Of a DNA stretch of 64,000 nucleotides, positions 47,595 through 57,222 are shown piece by piece. The position numbers and the translations under genes were made by a program. The notes under the pieces were generated by a model. The model had not been told where the DNA came from, ran no database searches, and saw only the letters and a list, made by a program, of their open reading frames with translations. Source of the DNA: Draconibacterium sediminis (GTDB lineage: Bacteria > Bacteroidota > Bacteroidia > Bacteroidales > Prolixibacteraceae); contig NZ_JRHC01000001.1 of the NCBI RefSeq assembly GCF_000949475.1, forward strand, positions 1,922,001 to 1,986,000, written 5' to 3'. Each line of letters starts with the position of its first letter. The stretch's first letter is position 1.

Positions 47595-47692
47595 GGAGGG
47601 TGATTCAGATTCCAGTTTTTATGAATCATTCTCAAGAAGAACAAATGTCTAAGAACACAATATTTGTAGAACTAAATTAATAAACAAAATTT

Positions 47693-50600
47693 ATGAACAA
47701 GCTTAAATTATTATTTCTAACCTTGTTTTTCCTCCCGTTGACACTATTCGCGCAGAATAGAATTTCGGGTGTGGTAAAGAGCGATGCCGGAGAAGTACTT
47801 CCCGGTGTAACAATTGTTGTAGAAGGAACTACACAAGGTACAACTACCAATCTAAATGGTGAATATGCTATTACAGCCCCGGCTGGTGCAAATCTCTCTT
47901 ATAGTTTTATTGGCTATATTAAACAAATTGTTCCAGTTGATGGAAAGACAACAATAGATGTTGCTCTAAAACAGGATTATGAAGAGTTAGAACAAGTTGT
48001 TGTAATTGGTTATGGCTCGGTGAAAAAGAGCGATTTAACAGGGTCGGTTGTTTCCCTAAGTGAAGAAGATTTAAACAAAGGAGTAACAACCAGTGTTGAC
48101 CAAATGCTTACCGGTCGTGCTCCGGGGGTAAATGTTTATCAAAATAGCTCAGAACCAGGTGGCGGCATGAACATTCAAATTCGTGGGGTTGGTTCTATTA
48201 ATGCAGGTAACGAACCACTTTATGTCATCGACGGGCTTCCTGTCGATAATTCATCTCCAATTACCGGTTCCGGTGAAGGATTTACAGCTTCACGCAACAA
48301 TAGGAATCCATTAAATGCATTGAGTCCAAACGATATTCAATCAATTGAGGTATTAAAGGATGCATCAGCAACGGCTATATACGGTTCGCGTGGTGCAAAT
48401 GGCGTAATTCTTATTACAACAAAAAAAGGTAGTTCGGGCAAGCTAAAAGTTAATTATGATGCCTACTATGGTGTACAAAGTGTGATTAAAACCACAGAAG
48501 TAATGACTGCAGATGAATACATGACTACTTTAAATGAACTTTTCGATGCTGGTGCTGTAAATGCCGGTGTTGGCGAAAGAGTAGAAGGTATTGCAGATGG
48601 CGGAACAAATTGGCAGGATCAGGTTTTTAGAAGCGCTCCGGTTCAAAGTCATAACCTGTCATTTTCGGGTGGCGATAACAATACCAAATGTTTTGTGTCG
48701 TTGGGATATTTCAAACAGGAAGGTGTTGTTATTAGTTCTGCTCTTGAACGTTATTCTGCACGTTTAAATGTTCAGCAGGAAATAAAAGAGAAATTCCGTT
48801 TTGGTACAAACTTAAACAGCAGTTATGTTTACGATGATTTTGTTCCGAATGGTATTGTTCCAAACGAAGCTGCTGGTGTTATAAGTACGGCAATTGATTT
48901 CGATCCAACTTTGGCAATTATTGATCCTGAAACAGGAAGTTATTCAGTTTCTCCATTTATTACAAAAGACAATCCCTTAGCGGTTGCTTATGGCAAAGAT
49001 GCCTATTCGCGATCATTCCGTACTTTTGGAACAGCATACGGCGAATATTTTATCCTTCCGGCGCTGTCAGTTAAATTAAACCTTGGGGGGGATATTACTG
49101 CTTCTAAACGCGATGTGTTTGTTGATTCAACAACAAAAGAAGGCCAGGATAACAATGGTCTGGGAACTGTATTTTCCGCATTAATGTATAATTACCTGGC
49201 AGAAGCTACTGTTAATTACCGAAAAAAGTTTAACGATAAACACAGCATAAATGTAATGGCAGGTGCGACCACACAGAAATTCTTTATTGAACGGTTTAGT
49301 GCAAGTTCGAAGGGTTTTATCTCAGAAACTACCGGAACAAATAGCTTGCAGTCAGGAACACAAGCCACTTTCGATATAAATACAAGTAAAATTCCGAATA
49401 CTTTGTTGTCGTATCTTGGACGCGCTAATTATAACTACAACGACAAAGTTTTGTTAACTGCAACAATACGGGCTGATGGTTCTTCTCGTTTTGGTGAAAA
49501 CAATAAATTTGCTTATTTCCCATCCACAGCGGTAGCCTGGAAACTTGGGAATGAAGATTTTATTAAAGATCTGAATACCTTTAGTACATTGAAACTAAGA
49601 GCTGGTTGGGGACGGACAGGTAATCAGGAAATCGGAAACTTCAGATCGTTAACCACTTTTAGGACTGGTAATACACCAATGATTTATGGCGATTCGCAAT
49701 ATGTAGTTATGGAGCCATCTCGAATGGCAAATCCCGATTTAAAATGGGAAACAACAACCCAAACAAACATTGGTATTGATGCAGGTATTTTAGATGGAAG
49801 AATTTCAGCTTCGTTCGACTATTTCACTAGAAATACAACTGACCTGTTGCTGGCACTTCCAGTTCCGTCGCAAACGGGTTTTGCCACTAAACTATCTAAT
49901 GTAGGAGAAATCACCAATAAAGGTTGGGAAGTAAATATCGATTCCAGAAACTTTGTAGGAAACAAGTTTACATGGAGTACCAACCTGAATTTTTCATCGG
50001 TTAAAAATGAGGTTATCGACCTGGGTGAAATTGATTACATAACCATGGGAGACCTACAGTTTACTAACGATATTTCAATAATCAGGCCTGGTGATGTAAT
50101 GAATAGTTATTATGGGATTGAAGTCGAAGGTGTTTGGCAGGAAGGAGACGATTTTACGAATGCTCCTGCAGGAGTTCAGCCGGGCGACTGGAAATATAAA
50201 GATCAGTTAACAGTTGATAGCGACGGTGATGGAGTAGCTGATGCTACAGATGGTAAAATTACTGCAGATGACCGCGTAGTATTAGGCGATCCATTACCTG
50301 ATTTTACATGGGGAATGACCAATGACATTACTTTTGGCCCTTTATCATTAACATTTAACATACAGGGAGTACATGGCGTACAATTATTAAACAACCAATT
50401 GGCCGAAAGCTTGTATCCAATTAATTTTCGACGAAACAAACTTGCTGATCCTTATCTAAATCGATGGACACCGGATAATCCAACCAATGAATGGGCTTCG
50501 TTTATCAATCCTGCATCCCAGGGTACATATAAAGTTAATTCAAAAACAGTGGAAGATGCCGGTTATGTGCGCTTGCAAAATGTTACACTGGGTTACGATC

Positions 50601-50797
50601 TTCCCGTTCAAAAAAGCACTGTCTTTAGCTCGTTTAATGTTTATGTTTCTGCAACCAACCTATTCACTATTACTAATTATAGTGGTATCGACCCGGGAGC
50701 AAATGTTAACGGAACAAGTGCTGCTGCCGTAAGGATTGATTATAACGCATATCCTTTGGCAAGAACTTATACTCTGGGTGTTAATGTAGGTTTTTAA
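47693..50797 (+). CDS. susC: SusC/RagA-type TonB-dependent transporter (second pair)
   Basis: A 1034-residue outer-membrane transporter with a signal peptide ending at LFAQ21. It has the regulatory domain (ISGVVKSDAGEVLPGVT), TonB box region (LEQVVVIGYGSVKKSD), plug signatures (RGVGSINAGNEPLYVIDGLP, LKDASATAIYGSRGANGVI) and a barrel ending TYTLGVNVGF. Its plug and barrel differ from those of the first SusC, so the two pairs probably carry different oligosaccharides. Its partner susD starts 22 bp later. The two HTCS genes and the GH43/beta-helix fusion directly upstream make this the HTCS-controlled locus. Confidence 0.96.
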   Translation: MNKLKLLFLTLFFLPLTLFAQNRISGVVKSDAGEVLPGVTIVVEGTTQGTTTNLNGEYAITAPAGANLSYSFIGYIKQIVPVDGKTTIDVALKQDYEELEQVVVIGYGSVKKSDLTGSVVSLSEEDLNKGVTTSVDQMLTGRAPGVNVYQNSSEPGGGMNIQIRGVGSINAGNEPLYVIDGLPVDNSSPITGSGEGFTASRNNRNPLNALSPNDIQSIEVLKDASATAIYGSRGANGVILITTKKGSSGKLKVNYDAYYGVQSVIKTTEVMTADEYMTTLNELFDAGAVNAGVGERVEGIADGGTNWQDQVFRSAPVQSHNLSFSGGDNNTKCFVSLGYFKQEGVVISSALERYSARLNVQQEIKEKFRFGTNLNSSYVYDDFVPNGIVPNEAAGVISTAIDFDPTLAIIDPETGSYSVSPFITKDNPLAVAYGKDAYSRSFRTFGTAYGEYFILPALSVKLNLGGDITASKRDVFVDSTTKEGQDNNGLGTVFSALMYNYLAEATVNYRKKFNDKHSINVMAGATTQKFFIERFSASSKGFISETTGTNSLQSGTQATFDINTSKIPNTLLSYLGRANYNYNDKVLLTATIRADGSSRFGENNKFAYFPSTAVAWKLGNEDFIKDLNTFSTLKLRAGWGRTGNQEIGNFRSLTTFRTGNTPMIYGDSQYVVMEPSRMANPDLKWETTTQTNIGIDAGILDGRISASFDYFTRNTTDLLLALPVPSQTGFATKLSNVGEITNKGWEVNIDSRNFVGNKFTWSTNLNFSSVKNEVIDLGEIDYITMGDLQFTNDISIIRPGDVMNSYYGIEVEGVWQEGDDFTNAPAGVQPGDWKYKDQLTVDSDGDGVADATDGKITADDRVVLGDPLPDFTWGMTNDITFGPLSLTFNIQGVHGVQLLNNQLAESLYPINFRRNKLADPYLNRWTPDNPTNEWASFINPASQGTYKVNSKTVEDAGYVRLQNVTLGYDLPVQKSTVFSSFNVYVSATNLFTITNYSGIDPGANVNGTSAAAVRIDYNAYPLARTYTLGVNVGF

Positions 50798-50819
50798 TTT
50801 CAACTAAAACAATAATATA

Positions 50820-52286
50820 ATGAAACGAATAAATATAATATTAATAATACTTGGTTTAGCTTTTGCTTTTATAGCTTGCGAAGATTATTTAAAAGAGAAT
50901 CCTCCCGGGGAGTTGGCTCCTGAAAGTTTTTTGGCCACCCAGGAGGGAGTGGAAGCTGTGTTGAATAGTGCATACGTACAGTATAAATTTAATTACTCTC
51001 AACACAATTTATTAACCCAAAGTTTCGAATATCCGGGCGATATTATGTACGAAACAGGTGGAGGGATGAATATTAATTTTGTACGTATGGCTAATTTTCA
51101 ATGGACTTCATCGTCTTCTGATGCGAATGCGGTTTGGAATACAAAATACGAGTCGATTAGAGATGCAAATATTGTTATCGATAATATCGATAATATTGAG
51201 GATGAAAATATAAGAGCTGCTCTATTGGCAGAAGCCAGGTATATTCGTGCGGTAGGCTATGTTTATCTGTACGATCACTTTGGACCAGTACCTTTGCGCA
51301 ATTCGGCACTTGACGCACCAGATTTACCGCGAGCTACAGAGGAGGAATTTCAAAGTTTTGTAATTTCTGAATTGGAAGCTTCCGCTACAGGACTTCCGAA
51401 TCCTGGAACTGAAGTTTACGGAAAGGGAACCAAAGGGGCTGCTTTAGCATTTCTTACCCGCTTTTATATGACCATTAAAGACTGGCAAAAAGGTGCTGAA
51501 ACAGCAAAAAGAGTAATGGATTTGGGGTATTATGAATTATTTCCGTCGTACCACGATTTATTTAAGGTAGAAAATGAACACGATAAAAATCCAAATAATA
51601 AAGAAATGATCGCTGTATCGGTTTGTACACATACCCATCCATATGGTAATAAAATACCTACAGTTGCATTACCTCCTGGTTTTTGGTACACCGATGAAAT
51701 CCCTGAATTTAAAGCTGAAGGCATTGCCAATTGGGCCGCCAACTTCCGTTTTTACGACTGGTTTATTGAAACATTTGATAAAGAAAAAGACGACAGGTTT
51801 AGTTTAATTTTCGGATCGTATGTTAATAATAAAGGCGTTGTAGTTGATTTAACTACTCAGGCTCACAATTACCGTACGTTGAAATATTTTGACAATATGG
51901 CCGAAGGTGCAACTCATGGAGCAGATTTTCCGATGTTCCGTTATGCTGATGTGTTAATGCTTCGTGCTGAGGCGCTTAATGAAATGAACGGCCCCAATGC
52001 AGAAAGTATCAGCTTAATTAACCAGGTGAGATCAAGATCTGGTGTAGATTCAATAGATGCAGCCGACTTTACCAAAGAATCATTACGTGATTTCATTTTG
52101 GAAGAAAGGGGACGCGAATTTTATTATGAAGCTCTACGTCGCTCAGACTTGATTCGTCATGGTAAATTAATTGAAAGGGCAAAGGAAAGAGGGATTGCCA
52201 ATGCGGCCGACTACCACAACAGGTACCCAATTCCACAGGCTGAAATGGATGCAAATCCGAATATGGAACAAAATCCTGGATATTAG
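50820..52286 (+). CDS. susD: SusD/RagB-type surface glycan-binding lipoprotein (second pair)
   Basis: A 488-residue lipoprotein (AFIAC, Cys20) continuing EDYLKENPPGELAPESFLAT. The helical scaffold (ALLAEARYIRAVGYVYLYDHFG), the central RYADVLMLRAEALNEMNG segment and the C-terminal FILEERGREFYYEALRRSDLIRHGKL are intact. Shorter than the first SusD by nearly 100 residues, as expected if it covers a different SusC. A hairpin follows 50 bp after the stop, before the GH36 gene. Confidence 0.95.
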   Translation: MKRINIILIILGLAFAFIACEDYLKENPPGELAPESFLATQEGVEAVLNSAYVQYKFNYSQHNLLTQSFEYPGDIMYETGGGMNINFVRMANFQWTSSSSDANAVWNTKYESIRDANIVIDNIDNIEDENIRAALLAEARYIRAVGYVYLYDHFGPVPLRNSALDAPDLPRATEEEFQSFVISELEASATGLPNPGTEVYGKGTKGAALAFLTRFYMTIKDWQKGAETAKRVMDLGYYELFPSYHDLFKVENEHDKNPNNKEMIAVSVCTHTHPYGNKIPTVALPPGFWYTDEIPEFKAEGIANWAANFRFYDWFIETFDKEKDDRFSLIFGSYVNNKGVVVDLTTQAHNYRTLKYFDNMAEGATHGADFPMFRYADVLMLRAEALNEMNGPNAESISLINQVRSRSGVDSIDAADFTKESLRDFILEERGREFYYEALRRSDLIRHGKLIERAKERGIANAADYHNRYPIPQAEMDANPNMEQNPGY

Positions 52287-52336
52287 TTTTAAGGTTAATT
52301 AGCTCACATAGGTTTAAGTTAGTAGTTAGTAAAATT

Positions 52337-52371
52337 AGGGCTGTTGGAGCGTTTCCACAGCCCTCTTTTAA
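52337..52371 (+). terminator. Hairpin terminator/attenuator after the second SusCD pair
   Basis: AGGGCTGT pairs with ACAGCCCT, extended by GGA/TCC beyond a one-base bulge, then CTTTTAA. Such a hairpin would let susCD be made in excess of the downstream enzyme genes. Confidence 0.7.
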
Positions 52372-52399
52372 CGTTTGCTTAGTAAAGGATTATAAAAAA

Positions 52400-54568
52400 A
52401 TGAAAAAACTATTTTTAAAACAGGCGTTTATCTTATTTGTAGCCATAAATTTAATTTTAAGTCTGCTTGGATGCTCCAACCTGGCCAAAGAAAAAGAAAC
52501 AAAAATATTAACTGATAAAGGTTCAGTCATTCACGCAGATTTAGCGGAGGGCACTGGTGTAGTTGTTCTGGAAGATTTTGCGGCTGCTCCCATAAATGGA
52601 AATTTAAAAACCTTAAGCACAATTCTCCCGCAATACGAATCGCTTGTGTATTTTAGTACAGACGGACGGGAGAGAATGCTGGATGCAGCAAACCGCATTT
52701 TCCCTTGGGCAGCAAACAATCTAAAAACAATTGTAAGCGATGGTTTTAAGCCTGATCCAAAAGCTGATGTGCCTTCGAGAAATGGATTGCTGGCACTGTT
52801 TAAACTAAAAGACGGCAATTATTTGGTTTTACAGGGGATTGCAAGCCCAATGGCATACGCACACTTAAGAATAAATGATAATGGGGATTTATCCGTAATA
52901 CTTACGAATTTTGGTGTTGATCCGGTGGCTGGAGACATCCCAATACTGGCATGGGCAAAAGATAAAGACATTTATAAGGCATTTCAGGGAGCATGGCAGA
53001 GTGCAATTAATACAGCTGCTTTGAAAGAAAGGACTGCAATGCGTTACGAGAAAGAGTATCCCGAAATATTCAAATACCTCGGTTGGTGTAGCTGGGAACA
53101 GTATCGCCGTAAAATTTCCAGTGATTTAATGGTCGATGCCATGAATAAAATAGAAAAAAACCCTTTGCCTATTCGTTGGGTTATGGTTGATGACGGGCAT
53201 CAACACCAAACAGGTTTTACCATGGGCGACAGCCGCATGTTATCTTTCGGAGCACACCCGGAGAGTTTTCCCAGCGGATTTAAGCCTTTGATGGACCTAA
53301 AATCTGACAAAATAAAATGGATGGGAATCTGGCATGCCATGAACGGACAATGGCAGGGATTAAACCCTGAGCATGAAATGAAGGAACTAGCCCCTTATAT
53401 GATCAGGGTTTCAAAGAAATACAAAGGTGAACCAATGGATGTAATGATGCCAAAGGGTGACTCTGTTTCTTCCTGGATGTTTTATAAAGGACTTGTTGGA
53501 TCGAGTAAAGATCATGGGTTTGATTTTGTTAAGATTGATAACCAAAACCGTCAAATGGCTTTTTATAAAGGGCTTGGAAATCCGGTAAAAACTGTTTCTC
53601 AACATGCACAATCCCTGGAACGAGCGGCGCACGAATTGTCTGGCGGTTTAATCAACTGCTTTTGTGCCGACTTATTAAGCCTGATGAACACCAAATACAG
53701 CGCTGTTTCGCGTGTAAGTGTAGATTATTTATTAAATAATGAGGAGAAAGCAAAGTCGCATTTGTTTCAGTCTTACCAAAATACACTTTGGATGGGACAA
53801 GCCATTTGGCCCGACCACGATATGTTTCATTCGAGTGATAAATTTGCAGGTCGGATGATGGCGGTAAGCAAAGCCATGTCGGGTGCCCCCATTTACCTTT
53901 CAGATGCACCGGATGATTTTCTTAATGAGATGGTTACCCCATTATGTTACAGCGATGGCCGCTTATTGCGTCCCCTGGCACCTGCAGTGCCTTTGCCCGA
54001 GTCGGCCACTATTTCGGCATTGAGTGAACCAAAGGCATACCGGGTGGTAGCACCATTGCCACATGGAGCAGCTGCATTTGTGGTTTACAACCTGGCTCAT
54101 CCGACACCTGCTGAAAGTATCAAAACCCAAATATCTGCAGAAGACTACACGTATGCAGGTTCATTTATACAGCCTGCTGTTGATCAATGGAAAGTGCCAG
54201 AAGAAGGTTTGGTTTACTATGATTGGTACGAAGGTAAAGGTGGAATTTTGAATGAAAAATATGAAATCGAACTGAACGGTTTTTCCGACCGATTTGTTCA
54301 GCTTACACCGATTGTAAACGGTTGGTCAGTTATTGGTAGCACCGACAAATATTTATCTGCTGCAGCTGTCGAGACCATTGACTATTCTGAGAATGAAGTA
54401 AAATTGAAATTAATAGAGTCGGGCTCGATTATAGTATTCAACAGGAATAAAATAAACTGTGCAGCAGCCCAAAAAATTGAAGATCTGGGAAATAATTTAT
54501 GGAAAATTATGCTTCAATCGGGTACGAAGGAGGTTGAAATTTCCATAATTGCAATCGATAATCAGTAA
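52400..54568 (+). CDS. GH36-type (raffinose synthase/Sip1-like) alpha-galactosidase-like lipoprotein
   Basis: A 722-residue lipoprotein (SLLGC, Cys25). The N-terminal beta-rich part (about 40-205) is followed by a TIM barrel starting LGWCSWEQYRR, with WVMVDDGHQHQTG and GFDFVKIDNQ; Asp380 in the last is where the GH36 nucleophile lies. WPDHDMFHSS and GAPIYLSDAPDDF complete the barrel and a C-terminal beta domain ends the protein. These are the marks of the plant-style Sip1/raffinose synthase branch of GH36. Alpha-galactosidase or transferase activity is likely. It is the first enzyme after susCD in the HTCS-controlled block. Confidence 0.88.
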   Translation: MKKLFLKQAFILFVAINLILSLLGCSNLAKEKETKILTDKGSVIHADLAEGTGVVVLEDFAAAPINGNLKTLSTILPQYESLVYFSTDGRERMLDAANRIFPWAANNLKTIVSDGFKPDPKADVPSRNGLLALFKLKDGNYLVLQGIASPMAYAHLRINDNGDLSVILTNFGVDPVAGDIPILAWAKDKDIYKAFQGAWQSAINTAALKERTAMRYEKEYPEIFKYLGWCSWEQYRRKISSDLMVDAMNKIEKNPLPIRWVMVDDGHQHQTGFTMGDSRMLSFGAHPESFPSGFKPLMDLKSDKIKWMGIWHAMNGQWQGLNPEHEMKELAPYMIRVSKKYKGEPMDVMMPKGDSVSSWMFYKGLVGSSKDHGFDFVKIDNQNRQMAFYKGLGNPVKTVSQHAQSLERAAHELSGGLINCFCADLLSLMNTKYSAVSRVSVDYLLNNEEKAKSHLFQSYQNTLWMGQAIWPDHDMFHSSDKFAGRMMAVSKAMSGAPIYLSDAPDDFLNEMVTPLCYSDGRLLRPLAPAVPLPESATISALSEPKAYRVVAPLPHGAAAFVVYNLAHPTPAESIKTQISAEDYTYAGSFIQPAVDQWKVPEEGLVYYDWYEGKGGILNEKYEIELNGFSDRFVQLTPIVNGWSVIGSTDKYLSAAAVETIDYSENEVKLKLIESGSIIVFNRNKINCAAAQKIEDLGNNLWKIMLQSGTKEVEISIIAIDNQ

Positions 54569-54647
54569 TGAATGGATTAGAAAGGATAATATCTGTTTTT
54601 TGAAAGATAAAATATTTATAAGGTTGAACAACCTAAAATTAGTAGTA

Positions 54648-56714
54648 ATGAAACCAATATACCTAATCTCGATCTTTATTTTATTTCTTCTACATGTATG
54701 TGTCAAAAGGCATGCGCAGTCAAAAATTGATAAAAATATCCTCCAGATTGATTTGGCCAATCCCAAAAAAATAACTCCAATTAAATACGGCTGGCATTAC
54801 GAAGAAATCGGTATGATTGGCGATGGAGGATTGTATGCTGAAATGGTTCGCAATCGTGCTTTTGAAGAAGCCAATCCTCCAAAAGGAATGGACATTGAAA
54901 ACGGATTTTATGCCAACGTTCCAAATCCAACTGAAAATCCACGGAAAAAAGCTTACACAATAGATCCGCTAATTGGCTGGGAGAAATTTCCAAAAACCAA
55001 TAGTAATATTGAATTACGAATAGTTGATAAAGAACCTCTTAATGAATTGAGCCCTCATTCTTTACAAATCGGACTAAACGGAGATACACACGGAACTTCC
55101 GGGTTTGTGAATAATGGTTTTTTTGGAATGTACTTTAGACAAGGCAATTTATATAAGCTTTCATTTTATTCGAGAGGCGAGGATTTTAAAGGAAGTATGA
55201 ATGTTTTTTTGTGCGATTCAACAGGAAGGAAGATTTCGAACGTATTTGAAATTAATAACTTATCCGCTGATTGGGATAATTACTCTGTAGTTTTCGAAGC
55301 AGAAGAAACCACCGACAAAGGAATGTTGTTTTTTCAGACAAAAGGAGCCGGAAAAGTGTTTCTTGATGTGGTCTCCTTGTTTCCCGGCGATACCTGGGAT
55401 GACGGCAAATCAGTATTTCGTGCTGATATCATGAGGAACTTAATTGATTATGCACCCGATTTTTTGCGCTTTCCCGGAGGTTGTTTGGTGCACGGTGTGA
55501 ATGTGGAGACCATGTATCATTGGAAAGAAACCATTGGTGATATTGCCGAACGACCGGGGGCATGGTCAAAATGGTCACCAAATTACCGCACAGATGGACT
55601 TGGTTACCACGAATTTTACGAATTATGCGAATACCTCAATTGTGATGCAATGTATGTTACCCCATCTGGGTTAGTTTGTACCGGTTGGGTATTCGAAGCA
55701 GAAGAAAGGGATCATTACCACCATCCGGATGTGGATGTGCAGGAGTATATTAAGGATGCTTTGGATGCCATTGAGTATGCTATTGGTCCGATTGATTCAC
55801 AGTGGGGTAGTAAACGCGCAGAAAATGGTCATCCCAAGCCATTTCCATTAAAATATATTTCAATTGGGAATGAAGATTTTGGACCAACCTATTATCGTAA
55901 TTACGATGCCTTTTATCGCGCAATAAAATCTAAGTACCCAAATTTAAATATCATTGCAAACAGTATAATTGGCAACACACCCGATCGTACTGAAAAACGT
56001 GAAAGACTCGTCGATTTCAAAGATATTACAACGATTGATATTTTTGACGAACATTATTATAAAGATGTACCCTGGGTAATTCAGAATTATTACAAGTTTG
56101 ACACCTATAAAAGACCTGGCCCTGATTTGTTTATAGGCGAACTCGGCATAAGAGGCGAACATCCTTTTGATATACTTGGTGAAGCAGTTTTCATGATGGC
56201 AATGGAACGTAACGCCGATTTGAATCCGATGATGGCTGATCGTCCGTTGATGCGTAATTGGGATTTTGTAAAGGGTAATGGTAATCCGCTGTTTTTTCAT
56301 ACAAATTCAAAAAGTTTTAAAACTTTCAATTATTATATGTCCAAGTTGTTTAGAGATAATAAGATCGAGATTTGGTATGCTTCAGCTAATCTGTTTGGGG
56401 AAAATGAAAAGAAATTAGATGCCAATTACCTCTTTTCATCGGCAGGATATGATTCTGAGACAAACGAAGTAGTTATTAAAGTTGTAAACTTTCAAGACAA
56501 GATTGTTTTAACAAAACTTAAGATTGGAAATGAAGCCAAAATCGTTAATGCACAAATAACAACTCTAAGCAGCAACAGGACCATGAAGCATACACTGCAA
56601 CGCCCTTATGCCGAAGTTCCGCATGCCCATGCAATGAAACTAAATCTGCAAGGCGAATATGAATTTGAACCCAAATCCCTTACCGTATTCCGAATAGAGC
56701 AAGATGAAAAATAA
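54648..56714 (+). CDS. GH51-family alpha-L-arabinofuranosidase
   Basis: The ATG at 54648 gives 688 residues and a signal peptide ending near HAQ22; an upstream TTG would add 33 hydrophilic residues. It opens YGWHYEEIGMIGDGGLYAEM, the GH51 lead-in, then a jelly-roll insert (about 95-255). The barrel has DFLRFPGGCLVHG, ISIGNEDFG with Glu409 (acid/base), FDEHYY and FIGELG with Glu498 (nucleophile). The C-terminal jelly-roll ends KSLTVFRIEQ. GH51 enzymes release terminal arabinofuranose from arabinan, arabinoxylan or arabinogalactan. With the several GH43 genes it points to arabinose side chains in the target. Confidence 0.93.
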   Translation: MKPIYLISIFILFLLHVCVKRHAQSKIDKNILQIDLANPKKITPIKYGWHYEEIGMIGDGGLYAEMVRNRAFEEANPPKGMDIENGFYANVPNPTENPRKKAYTIDPLIGWEKFPKTNSNIELRIVDKEPLNELSPHSLQIGLNGDTHGTSGFVNNGFFGMYFRQGNLYKLSFYSRGEDFKGSMNVFLCDSTGRKISNVFEINNLSADWDNYSVVFEAEETTDKGMLFFQTKGAGKVFLDVVSLFPGDTWDDGKSVFRADIMRNLIDYAPDFLRFPGGCLVHGVNVETMYHWKETIGDIAERPGAWSKWSPNYRTDGLGYHEFYELCEYLNCDAMYVTPSGLVCTGWVFEAEERDHYHHPDVDVQEYIKDALDAIEYAIGPIDSQWGSKRAENGHPKPFPLKYISIGNEDFGPTYYRNYDAFYRAIKSKYPNLNIIANSIIGNTPDRTEKRERLVDFKDITTIDIFDEHYYKDVPWVIQNYYKFDTYKRPGPDLFIGELGIRGEHPFDILGEAVFMMAMERNADLNPMMADRPLMRNWDFVKGNGNPLFFHTNSKSFKTFNYYMSKLFRDNKIEIWYASANLFGENEKKLDANYLFSSAGYDSETNEVVIKVVNFQDKIVLTKLKIGNEAKIVNAQITTLSSNRTMKHTLQRPYAEVPHAHAMKLNLQGEYEFEPKSLTVFRIEQDEK

Positions 56715-56833
56715 AGAAACAGTTGGTTATATTATTCTCCAATGTTTCTTTCTTTTTGTTCATTATCAATACTGTTTGAATAATTTAACCAAGAAAAATA
56801 CGTAGTGGTGCTATCCATCTTCCATTAATTTTT

Positions 56834-57166
56834 ATGAAAGTGGCAGGCACAAAACCGGACAATAATGTTAAGAATGTTGGAGAACGCATGTATGCAGCAA
56901 TATCCGGTGTAAAACAGGTAAAAAGAAGTAAGTTGCTCTTTTGGATCCGTTCTGCTTATCGACGCGGTGATAATGGAAATAATTCGCCGGATTTGGGAAT
57001 GCCAAAAAGAGATTATAAAATGATGATCGATTCTGATGGTTCGCATATTCAACTTTACAATGATGAAAAGGACATGGGGAAATCTCAAAATTTGAAGGAC
57101 ACAGAACCTGACAAAACCGCGGAATTAATGAATGAATTGGAGGACTGTTGCCAATCATCCTCTTGA
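56834..57166 (+). pseudogene. Sulfatase C-terminal remnant
   Basis: A 110-codon frame reads like the end of an S1 sulfatase: LFWIRSAYRRGDNGNNSPDL, KRDYKMMIDSDGSHIQLYND, EKDMGKSQNLKDTEPDKTAELM and NELEDCCQSS. These match the 'SPDLAVRDGDYKLLMD...LYNL..D..E..NLA' tail of arylsulfatases. The catalytic domain, formylglycine motif and signal peptide are absent, and several conserved residues are changed. It sits between GH51 and an intact sulfatase whose own tail is different in sequence, so it is not a copy of that tail. It is most likely a deletion relic. Confidence 0.7.
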
Positions 57167-57222
57167 TATAGATTTTAAAAAGTTTAGCAACTTAAATTAG
57201 TAACGGTTAAAAATAGCGAATA

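Noticed and set aside
56834-57166. Small intact gene of unknown function
   Set aside because: The sequence follows the tail of S1 sulfatases and lacks an export signal, so a remnant is the simpler reading.
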